A stretch of 6,361 nucleotides of DNA from an archaeon (lineage in GTDB: Archaea; Thermoproteota; Nitrososphaeria; Nitrososphaerales; Nitrosopumilaceae), in contig SBBK01000197.1 in assembly GCA_005240025.1 (NCBI GenBank), forward strand, positions 1 through 6,361. The letters are read 5' to 3'. The translations under genes and the position numbers were made by a program. Below the pieces are notes generated by a model. That model was not told the origin of the DNA and made no database searches. It saw only the letters and a list, made by a program, of their open reading frames with translations. Below, in pieces: positions 1-5,331 of the stretch (position 1 is the first letter of the stretch; each line of letters opens with the position of its first letter).

Positions 1-1
1 A

Positions 2-113
<112 letters not shown>

Positions 114-142
114 AGCATGGGAAAAAGTTCAGCAATATCACG

Positions 143-625
143 ATGGCATATTTGATAATACTTCGACGTTTACGTGAAGAAAAAACCAACTACAGAAAGC
201 GTAAGCTCTTGTTGATGGGTAGACGAGACTTTGTTACCGTTCAAATCTCAAATGAAAACACACTCGTTCAAATCCACAAACCCCAGCTAACAGGCGACAA
301 GGTGTTAGCCTCTGCCCACTCCAGATTTCTCTTACAAAAAGGCTGGAAGGGCTCAAGAAAAAATATCCCAGCTGCGTATCTGACCGGTTATTTTGCAGGC
401 AAGAAAGCCATCTCCAATGGAATCAAGGACGCAGTCTTATACAGTGGAACAAGGCGCTACACCCAAAGGATGGCGGCCGCAATTAAGGGAGTAATTGACG
501 CGGGCCTAACTGTTCCGGCAGATACCGAAACCCTGCCAAGCCAAGACCGTATCAGCGGCGATCATCTCAAAGTAAAAAACGACGTTTCCAAGATAAAGTC
601 AACCATAGACGGAGAGGTCAAATAG
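143..625 (+). CDS. rpl18: 50S ribosomal protein uL18 (L18p/L5e family)
   Basis: This encodes a 160-residue uL18, the large-subunit protein that binds 5S rRNA and, with uL5, anchors it in the central protuberance. Family features seen here are the basic N-terminus REEKTNYRKRKLLL (11-24), a core strand region VTVQISNENTLVQI (31-44), GDKVLASAHS (51-60), GWKGSRKNIPAAYLTG (67-82) and DAVLYSGTRRYTQRMAAAIKGVIDAGL (96-122). The last of these is the usual uL18 C-terminal core. A lysine-rich tail (142-160) follows the conserved PSQDRISGDHL segment. The ATG at 143 is chosen because the TATA box sits at the right distance and the protein begins directly with a short lead into the conserved basic motif. 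No ribosome-binding site is seen, so translation is probably leaderless. It is the first gene of the operon. Family assignment is secure. Confidence 0.97.
   Translation: MAYLIILRRLREEKTNYRKRKLLLMGRRDFVTVQISNENTLVQIHKPQLTGDKVLASAHSRFLLQKGWKGSRKNIPAAYLTGYFAGKKAISNGIKDAVLYSGTRRYTQRMAAAIKGVIDAGLTVPADTETLPSQDRISGDHLKVKNDVSKIKSTIDGEVK
611..618 (+). promoter_or_regulatory. Shine-Dalgarno sequence of rps5
   Basis: GGAGAGGT lies inside the last codons of rpl18, 9 bases before the rps5 ATG (628). It can pair with the archaeal 16S 3' end (CACCUCC). The first operon gene lacks such a site, so internal genes appear to use Shine-Dalgarno initiation while the first is leaderless. Confidence 0.7.
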
Positions 626-627
626 AG

Positions 628-1266
628 ATGAGCCACACAAGATCAAGATCCGATAGGCGCCCGCCAAGAAAAGAAGAAGAGATCTGGATCCCAAGAACCG
701 AGCTTGGCAAAAAAGTAGCTTCCGGTGCCGTCACCTCGATGAACGAAATTTATTCAAATGGCCTACGCATTCAGGAGGCAGGCATAATCAAAAAACTCTT
801 GCCAGATCTTAAAAGTGAAGTAATTGATGTCGGAATGGTCCAAAAAATGACACCAAACGGCCAGCAAACAAAATTCAAGGCAATGGTTGCAGCAGGAAAT
901 CAGAATGGCTGGCTTGGAATAGGCCAGGGAAAATCAAAACAAATGAGAATTGCAATTGAAAAGGCAACAACTAATGCTTATCTCAATGTCGGCCCAATCA
1001 AACTAGGCTGTGGAAGCTGGGAGTGCAGATGCGATCAGGCTCACTCTGTACCATTCAAGGTCCGGGGTAAGGGCGGCAGCGTAGTAGTCGAAATAGTTCC
1101 GGCCCCAAGGGGACTTGGATTGGTAGCAGGCGGAAAAATCAGAAACCTGCTCAAACTGGCTGGGCTCAAGGATGCGTGGACTACCGCAAAAGGAGCAACC
1201 GAGACGATGAATTCCACCTCAAAAGCAGTCCTAGAATGTCTAAGGCAGACATTTAGCCAGGGTTGA
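628..1266 (+). CDS. rps5: 30S ribosomal protein uS5 (S5p/S2e family)
   Basis: This is a 212-residue small-subunit protein that helps form the mRNA entry tunnel and supports decoding accuracy. A basic N-terminal extension (1-20) leads to the archaeal helical region. The double-stranded-RNA-binding-like S5 domain follows at about 58-121, with the loop GWLGIGQGKSKQMRIAIEKA (94-113). The archaeal/eukaryotic motif GCGSWECRC (127-135) comes next. The C-terminal S5 domain is at about 138-206 (VPFKVRGKGG, VEIVPAPRGLGLVAGGKI). The length fits archaeal uS5, which is longer than many bacterial versions. The ATG at 628 sits two bases after the rpl18 stop with a good Shine-Dalgarno at 611-618. Cysteines 128, 133 and 135 are clustered; whether they bind metal cannot be told from sequence. 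Part of the uL18-uS5-uL30-uL15-secY block. Confidence 0.97.
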   Translation: MSHTRSRSDRRPPRKEEEIWIPRTELGKKVASGAVTSMNEIYSNGLRIQEAGIIKKLLPDLKSEVIDVGMVQKMTPNGQQTKFKAMVAAGNQNGWLGIGQGKSKQMRIAIEKATTNAYLNVGPIKLGCGSWECRCDQAHSVPFKVRGKGGSVVVEIVPAPRGLGLVAGGKIRNLLKLAGLKDAWTTAKGATETMNSTSKAVLECLRQTFSQG

Positions 1267-1273
1267 TTGAAAA

Positions 1274-1741
1274 ATGACAAAGGCATACCTTGTTGTAAGA
1301 ATGAGAGGGCAGATCAACGTGCCACACTGGGCAACCACCACACTAAAACTATTGAAACTAGAAAAAAAATTCCGCGCAACAATAATTCCTGACAAGGAAA
1401 ACACACTTGGTATGCTAAACAGGGTAAAACACTATATCTCATGGCAAGAAGCAAACCTGGATATCACAAAGGAGCTCCTTGATAAAAAAGGAAGAAAGAC
1501 AGGATACAAAAAAATCACAACCGATGATCTCACAAAACTGGGATTCAAAACGCTTGACGAACTTGCCGGGTCTGTTGCAGAAGGCAAACTCTCTATTAAC
1601 AAAATAAGTCCAATCAAACCATGGTTCGCATTATCCCCGCCAAAAAAAGGATTCAAACGCAGTACAAGAAAAACATACGGCGAAGGAGGGATACTTGGAC
1701 AAAATAAAGAACTCATCGAACTTGTCAGGAGTATGATCTAG
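1274..1741 (+). CDS. rpl30: 50S ribosomal protein uL30 (L30p/L7e family)
   Basis: This encodes a 155-residue uL30, a large-subunit protein. The ferredoxin-like L30 core is at the N-terminus: AYLVVRMRGQINVPHW (4-19), then the helix TTLKLLKL (22-29) and TIIPDKENTLGMLNRVKHYISW (36-57), a hallmark of the family. The remainder (about 65-155) is the archaeal/eukaryotic extension that bacterial L30 (about 60 residues) lacks. It includes a basic linker (KKGRKTGYKK, 71-80), the ISPIKPWFALSPPKKGFKRS segment (111-130) and the C-terminal GEGGILGQNKELIELV. The gene starts 7 bases after rps5. Its Shine-Dalgarno match is weak (GGTTGAT, 1261-1267), so translation may depend on coupling to rps5. The gene contains runs of A (A8 at 1362-1369) that encode lysine-rich stretches. 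Assignment is secure. Confidence 0.96.
   Translation: MTKAYLVVRMRGQINVPHWATTTLKLLKLEKKFRATIIPDKENTLGMLNRVKHYISWQEANLDITKELLDKKGRKTGYKKITTDDLTKLGFKTLDELAGSVAEGKLSINKISPIKPWFALSPPKKGFKRSTRKTYGEGGILGQNKELIELVRSMI
1727..1731 (+). promoter_or_regulatory. Shine-Dalgarno sequence of rpl15
   Basis: AGGAG lies 10 bases before the rpl15 ATG at 1742, inside the last codons of rpl30. It supports that ATG as the start, immediately abutting the rpl30 stop codon. Confidence 0.6.
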
Positions 1742-2164
1742 ATGGCAACGAGACTACGAAAAACGAGAAGGTTCCGTGGCTCCAGAACTCACGGCTGGGG
1801 GCAAATTGGACAGCACCGCTCAAGTGGGCACAAAGGAGGACTCGGAAGGTCAGGAATGCACAAACACCTTTTTAGCACTTTGCTCAAGGACGATCCTGAT
1901 CACTTTGGCCATGATTCTACTCATCCACCTCACCCAATCATAACCAGAAAATGGGCCAGCGTAAGAGATCTTGACGACATTTACGCCAAACACGGCAAGG
2001 AGCAAGAGGGCAAAAAGGTCCTCGACTTGGCCGGACTCGGATACGACAAACTTCTCGGAGGAGGGCAGCTAAAAGGCGTATACTCTGTCAAAATTCCACG
2101 CTACACAGCATCCGCAGAAGAAAAGATCAAAAAGGCCGGGGGAGAGGTGCTAGCTGTTGACTGA
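1742..2164 (+). CDS. rpl15: 50S ribosomal protein uL15 (L15p/L27Ae family)
   Basis: This is a 140-residue large-subunit protein that binds 23S rRNA late in assembly. The N-terminal extended basic tail (RLRKTRRFRGSRTHGWGQ, 4-21) runs into the glycine- and histidine-rich segment GQHRSSGHKGGLGRSGMHKH (23-42), which threads through rRNA in this family. The C-terminal globular part carries KVLDLAGLGYDKLLGGGQL (92-110), then KGVYSVKIPRYTASAEEKIKKAGG (111-134), the usual uL15 ending. The ATG abuts the uL30 stop and has AGGAG at 1727-1731. The last 8 bases overlap the start of secY in another frame. The uL15-secY junction is conserved in archaea and bacteria. Assignment is secure. Confidence 0.97.
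   Translation: MATRLRKTRRFRGSRTHGWGQIGQHRSSGHKGGLGRSGMHKHLFSTLLKDDPDHFGHDSTHPPHPIITRKWASVRDLDDIYAKHGKEQEGKKVLDLAGLGYDKLLGGGQLKGVYSVKIPRYTASAEEKIKKAGGEVLAVD
2141..2149 (+). promoter_or_regulatory. Shine-Dalgarno sequence that fixes the TTG start of secY
   Basis: GGAGAGGTG lies within the 3' end of rpl15, 7 bases before the TTG at 2157. GAGGTG is a strong match to the archaeal anti-Shine-Dalgarno, stronger than any other site in the window, and it places the secY start at TTG rather than further inside the gene. Confidence 0.75.
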
Positions 2165-3587
2165 AGGGACGGCAACCTCGTTTGTTAAAAGAATAGTGGA
2201 GAAGGCAGAACCGTATCTAGTTCAGGTACCAAAACCGAAAAAGAAACTTTCACTGCAAACAAGGCTCATGTGGTGTGGGCTGGTATTGCTCATCTATCAG
2301 GTGATGGGCCAAACGCCGCTTTTTGGAGCAACAACGCCCCAGTTTGACTTTCTGCAGTTTGCAAGGGTAATCTTTGCATCACAGCAGGGAACGCTAGTAG
2401 AGCTGGGAATAGGGCCGATAGTTACCGCAGGACTTTTGATGCAGTTGCTAAAGGGTTCAGAGATCCTCAAGTTTGACTTTACAAAGCCAGAAGAACGAGG
2501 GGTCTTCCAGACTGCAACAAAACTTGTAACTTACATCGTCATTATTGTAGAATCTGTAGTGTACGCTATAGCCGTGTATGGTCCAGGGGTTGCAAATCCA
2601 ACCGTTCTGTATGTCATAATTGGCCAGCTTATCTCGGCATCCATAATTATCATGTTTTTGGATGAACTGGTGCAGAAAGGCTGGGGACTGGGAAGCGGAA
2701 TCAGCCTCTTTATCATGGCAGGTGTTGCGCAACAAATTCTGTGGAGTATTTTCAGTCCACTGCCTGCAGGAGACGGGGGCACAATAGGCATATTTCCATT
2801 CATCGCCCAGTCGTTTATGCAAGGCGACCTCACGCAAATACTCTTCAGATCAAACCAGCTTCCAAGCGTATTTGGGTTGTTCATTACGGCAGGCATACTG
2901 TTGATTCTTGTTTATACTCAGGCTATCAAAATCGAAATCCCAATAGTCTCTACAAAATACAGGGGATTTTCTGCCACCTATCCAATCAAGCTAATGTATG
3001 TGTCAAACATTCCAGTCATTTTAGCCTCGGCACTTACTGCCAACGCAATCTTCATCGGCCAGATGATGTGGGCAAACTTTAATCCCAGAAACAACAACCC
3101 ACTTTTCAATATTTTAGGTCAGTTTGATCCCACGAGTCCCTCGACACCCGTCGGCGGCATAATATACTATATCACACCACCAAGGGGTCTTGACATAGCT
3201 GCCTTGGACCCTCTGAGGGCAGTATTTTACGTCTTTTTCATGATTGGAATTGTAGTTGTATTTGGAAGGCTCTGGGTTGAGCTGGGAGGTCTTTCTCCCA
3301 AAAGCGCGGCAAAAAACCTACTTGATGCCGACGTACAAATCCCCGGCTTTAGAAAATCAAACCAGCCAGTCGAAGCACTGCTCGCCAAATACATACCGTC
3401 TGTTACCATAATTGGCTCCATGATTCTGGGTGCACTTGCAGGCGTGTCAGACGTTCTGGCAGTGTTTGGAAGTGGTATTGGCATACTGCTGATGGTGGAT
3501 ATCTTGATTAACTATTATCAACAGCTGATCAGAGAACAAGTCGAAGTCGTCATGCCACGTCTTGGTGCTTTGCTTGGAAGAAAGTAA
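2157..3587 (+). CDS. secY: Protein translocase subunit SecY (Sec61 alpha)
   Basis: This encodes the 476-residue pore subunit of the SecYE-beta channel, which moves proteins across or into the cytoplasmic membrane and docks on the ribosome. Ten membrane segments can be read at about 36-54, 84-99, 122-141, 149-169, 181-200, 236-256, 280-304, 354-373, 412-430 and 433-453. SecY landmarks are LGIGPIVTAGLLMQLLKGS (83-101, segment 2), DELVQKGWGLGSGISLFI (169-186), the ribosome-contacting loop STKYRGFSATYPIKLMYVSNIPVIL (265-289) with the conserved Arg269, and the second loop with IPGFRK (395-400). About 54-80 should hold the plug. The start is TTG at 2157, supported by the Shine-Dalgarno at 2141-2149 and an N-terminus of usual length (amphipathic helix before segment 1). 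It overlaps rpl15 by 8 bases. Assignment is secure. Confidence 0.97.
   Translation: MTEGTATSFVKRIVEKAEPYLVQVPKPKKKLSLQTRLMWCGLVLLIYQVMGQTPLFGATTPQFDFLQFARVIFASQQGTLVELGIGPIVTAGLLMQLLKGSEILKFDFTKPEERGVFQTATKLVTYIVIIVESVVYAIAVYGPGVANPTVLYVIIGQLISASIIIMFLDELVQKGWGLGSGISLFIMAGVAQQILWSIFSPLPAGDGGTIGIFPFIAQSFMQGDLTQILFRSNQLPSVFGLFITAGILLILVYTQAIKIEIPIVSTKYRGFSATYPIKLMYVSNIPVILASALTANAIFIGQMMWANFNPRNNNPLFNILGQFDPTSPSTPVGGIIYYITPPRGLDIAALDPLRAVFYVFFMIGIVVVFGRLWVELGGLSPKSAAKNLLDADVQIPGFRKSNQPVEALLAKYIPSVTIIGSMILGALAGVSDVLAVFGSGIGILLMVDILINYYQQLIREQVEVVMPRLGALLGRK
3564..3567 (+). promoter_or_regulatory. Short ribosome-binding site (GGTG) for adkA
   Basis: GGTG lies 6 bases before TTG 3574 and can pair with CACC of the anti-Shine-Dalgarno. 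No comparable site precedes the alternative starts TTG 3562 or GTG 3565. This tips the choice to 3574, but a four-base match is weak evidence. Confidence 0.4.
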
Positions 3588-4152
3588 AAAGGTCGTAATA
3601 GTCGGCATTGCGGGTGTGGGCAAGACCACAGTTGTGAATAAAATAGTTGAAATCCTAAACCACAGAAAAAAAAGCGTAAGCGTCCATAGTTTTGGGACCG
3701 TGATGTTTGAGGAGGCAAAAAAGCTCGGAATAGAAAACCGCGACAAGCTGCGCAAGCTATCAGTTGACAAGCAAAGGCAACTCCAAAAGACGGCCGCAAA
3801 AAAAATCGCAGGCATTGGCGATGATGTCGTCATAATTGATACACACGCATTCATAGCTACAAAAGAAGGATTCTATCCAGGTTTGCCATCACACGTCCTT
3901 GAGGAGCTCAGGCCTGCAAACTTTATCTCAATCTCGGCAAGGCCAGAAGAGATCTATAATCGAAGAATGCAGGACGAAACGCGAAGCAGGGACATCGTAT
4001 CTATCGAAGGCATCAAAAGGGAGTTGTCAATCCAGGATGCCATGCTCTCAAGCTGCGCAGTAATCACCGGTTCTCCAATCAAATCCATCCAAAATTCTGA
4101 GGGAAAGGTTGAAGAGGCAGCCGATGAGGTAATAAACGCAATAGGTCTTTGA
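3574..4152 (+). CDS. adkA: Archaeal-type adenylate kinase (AdkA)
   Basis: This enzyme catalyses ATP + AMP to 2 ADP in the cytoplasm. It belongs to the archaeal P-loop adenylate kinase family, distinct from bacterial Adk. With the start used here it has 192 residues, the usual archaeal length. Strand KKVVIVG leads into the P-loop GIAGVGKTT (11-19). HSFGTVMFEEAKK (38-50), REKL-like DKLRKL (57-62), the VVIIDTHAFIATKEGFYPGLP segment (85-105) and the lid-like RRMQDETRSRD (130-140) are typical of AdkA. The P-loop has Ala where many homologues have Pro. The start is uncertain: TTG 3574 is preferred because of GGTG at 3564-3567 and a homologue-like N-terminus, but TTG 3562 or GTG 3565 would add 3-4 residues. 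It overlaps the end of secY by 14 bases, and secY-adk is a widely conserved pair in archaea and bacteria. Confidence 0.93.
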   Translation: MEESKKVVIVGIAGVGKTTVVNKIVEILNHRKKSVSVHSFGTVMFEEAKKLGIENRDKLRKLSVDKQRQLQKTAAKKIAGIGDDVVIIDTHAFIATKEGFYPGLPSHVLEELRPANFISISARPEEIYNRRMQDETRSRDIVSIEGIKRELSIQDAMLSSCAVITGSPIKSIQNSEGKVEEAADEVINAIGL

Positions 4153-4153
4153 A

Positions 4154-4768
4154 ATGGAATTGGTAATCCTGTACTTTTTGCAATCGGTATTTTTGCAAGG
4201 CGATTTTTTTGGGATAACCCAAGGGCCGCTTGGGAGTGCCGACCCGATGGTAAAGGGCATGATACCTGCAATGTTTGGAATTTTGGGGTTTGCATTGTTG
4301 CTTAACCTGTTTAATGCGTTGGTCAGAAAGAAACTAGTTGACCAAGAAAAACTCCAGCGTATAATGAAGGAGACAAGGGGCTGGCAAAAAGAGCGGATGG
4401 CAGCCTTTAGGGCAAAAGACATGGAAAAACAGGCAGAGCTGAACAAAAAGTCCGCCTACATGAGCAAACTCAATCAAGAACTCATGCAGATGAACATGAG
4501 GCCAATGATGATAACATTTGTCCCGCTCATCTTGATATTTTATTTCGTGCTGCCGCCATTATTTTCATACACTGTTGCGATATCGCCAATACCCCTCAAC
4601 GTAATCCCGGCTGATTATTTCCAGCTAACCTGCACCGCAGAAAAAATTGATGACAAGATCTGTCACCGTGTCAACGAAGTTTATTTCTGGGCTTGGTATT
4701 TTCTTGCATCGATTGCGTTTAGCGGAATCATAATGAAGCTGACCAAGACATCGATGGATATAACATAG
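4154..4768 (+). CDS. EMC3/TMCO1 family membrane protein (DUF106, Oxa1 superfamily)
   Basis: This is a 204-residue membrane protein of the archaeal DUF106 family. The family is related to YidC/Oxa1, EMC3, Get1 and TMCO1, which insert or chaperone membrane proteins. Three membrane segments are visible at about 35-57, 118-142 and 177-195. Between the first two lies a long charged helical hairpin rich in Lys, Glu and Gln (58-116, KKLVDQEKLQRIMKETRGW onward), the predicted cytosolic coiled coil of the superfamily. MRPMMITFVPLILIFYFVLPP (115-135) is strongly family-like. The loop between segments 2 and 3, predicted outside the cell, has two cysteines (160 and 170). The ATG lies one base after the adkA stop with AGGT at 4143-4146. 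Co-location with secY and ribosomal genes fits a role in co-translational insertion. The family is secure; the exact function is inferred. Confidence 0.93.
   Translation: MELVILYFLQSVFLQGDFFGITQGPLGSADPMVKGMIPAMFGILGFALLLNLFNALVRKKLVDQEKLQRIMKETRGWQKERMAAFRAKDMEKQAELNKKSAYMSKLNQELMQMNMRPMMITFVPLILIFYFVLPPLFSYTVAISPIPLNVIPADYFQLTCTAEKIDDKICHRVNEVYFWAWYFLASIAFSGIIMKLTKTSMDIT
4175..4210 (+). other. Three T-tracts at the start of the EMC3-like gene (possible partial terminator)
   Basis: T5 (4175-4179), T5 (4190-4194) and T7 (4204-4210) are spaced 14-15 bases apart, starting 23 bases after the adkA stop. The first two are part of a repeated TTTTTGCAA. Archaeal RNA polymerase terminates on non-template oligo-T tracts without needing a hairpin, so this could cut transcript levels for the distal genes. 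The same bases simply encode Phe/Leu codons of the N-terminus (FLQ repeated), so function is unproven. Confidence 0.2.
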
Positions 4769-4770
4769 GC

Positions 4771-5331
4771 TTGGTAAAATCAATAATCGTTTCTGGTCAG
4801 CCGGCCATTGGCAAGACAACCGTCGCAAGGGGGCTTGCAAAGGAATTCGGCCTGAAGAGTCTGAGCGGTGGTGATGTCCTAAAAGAACTGGCCCAGGAAC
4901 AAGGATTCAAAACTCAAAGAGATGATTGGTGGGACACGCCAGAGGGAATGAAGTTTCTAGACCAGAGAAAAACCAACTATGAATTTGACAACAAGGTAGA
5001 CAAAAAACTAAAGGAAATATTTCTCAAGGGAGACGTCGTCATTACAAGTTATACTCTTCCATGGCTTGTCGAGGGTGGAATAAAAATCTGGCTTGGGGGA
5101 TCGCAGCAAAACAGCGCAAAACGGATGCAAATACGAGACAACATGTCGTTGCAAGAGGCGCTGCAAATAGTAAAAAAACGATACGATGAAAACAAAACCC
5201 TGTACAAAAAACTGTACGGGTTTGATTTTGGAGATGACCTCTCTGTGTTTAACATTGTTATAGACACGGATGGCTTGGATGCGCACTCTGTACTCAAAGA
5301 GGCAATACAAAAGGTAAGTGAACTGATTTGA
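4771..5331 (+). CDS. cmk: Cytidylate kinase (archaeal type)
   Basis: This P-loop kinase transfers phosphate from ATP to CMP or dCMP, giving CDP/dCDP in pyrimidine nucleotide supply. Its 186 residues fit archaeal Cmk, which is shorter than the bacterial enzyme. SIIVSGQPAIGKTT (4-17) holds the P-loop, with Ala12 where Gly is usual in the family. LKSLSGGDVLKELA (28-41) matches the Cmk S-x-G-[DE] nucleotide-binding region. WWDTPEGMKFL (53-63) and GDVVITSYTLPWLV (87-100) follow. RMQIRDN (118-124) belongs to the lid, and LYKKLYGFDFGDDLSVFNIVIDT (144-166) is the usual C-terminal signature. The TTG start at 4771, two bases after the EMC3-like stop, gives the expected short lead before the P-loop strand; no clear Shine-Dalgarno is seen. 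The stop overlaps the next start by four bases. Other archaea place eL34 and eL14 genes around cmk; here they are absent. Confidence 0.92.
   Translation: MVKSIIVSGQPAIGKTTVARGLAKEFGLKSLSGGDVLKELAQEQGFKTQRDDWWDTPEGMKFLDQRKTNYEFDNKVDKKLKEIFLKGDVVITSYTLPWLVEGGIKIWLGGSQQNSAKRMQIRDNMSLQEALQIVKKRYDENKTLYKKLYGFDFGDDLSVFNIVIDTDGLDAHSVLKEAIQKVSELI

Noticed and set aside
1041..1286. Minus-strand 81-codon frame opposite rps5
   Set aside because: It lies under the conserved C-terminal S5 domain and has shadow-type composition.
1362..1369. A8 run in rpl30 (and another at 3666-3673 in adkA) as programmed frameshift sites
   Set aside because: Both proteins are intact and colinear with their families in the zero frame, and the runs encode Lys-rich stretches normal for these genes.
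2457..2896. Two minus-strand frames opposite secY
   Set aside because: They overlap each other and lie wholly under conserved SecY membrane segments; their composition follows from the antisense of hydrophobic codons.
2741..3082. Plus-strand 113-codon frame inside secY
   Set aside because: It is out of frame with conserved SecY residues on both sides, so secY is intact and no frameshift or nested gene is needed.
3160..3176. TATA-like sequence (ATAATATACTATAT) inside secY as an internal promoter
   Set aside because: It is about 400 bases from the next start, lies in coding sequence for GGIIYYIT, and has no convincing TFB-recognition element.
3447..3854. Minus-strand frames opposite the secY end and adkA
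   Set aside because: They are antisense to the P-loop and the core of adkA, with no ribosome-binding site or recognisable motif.
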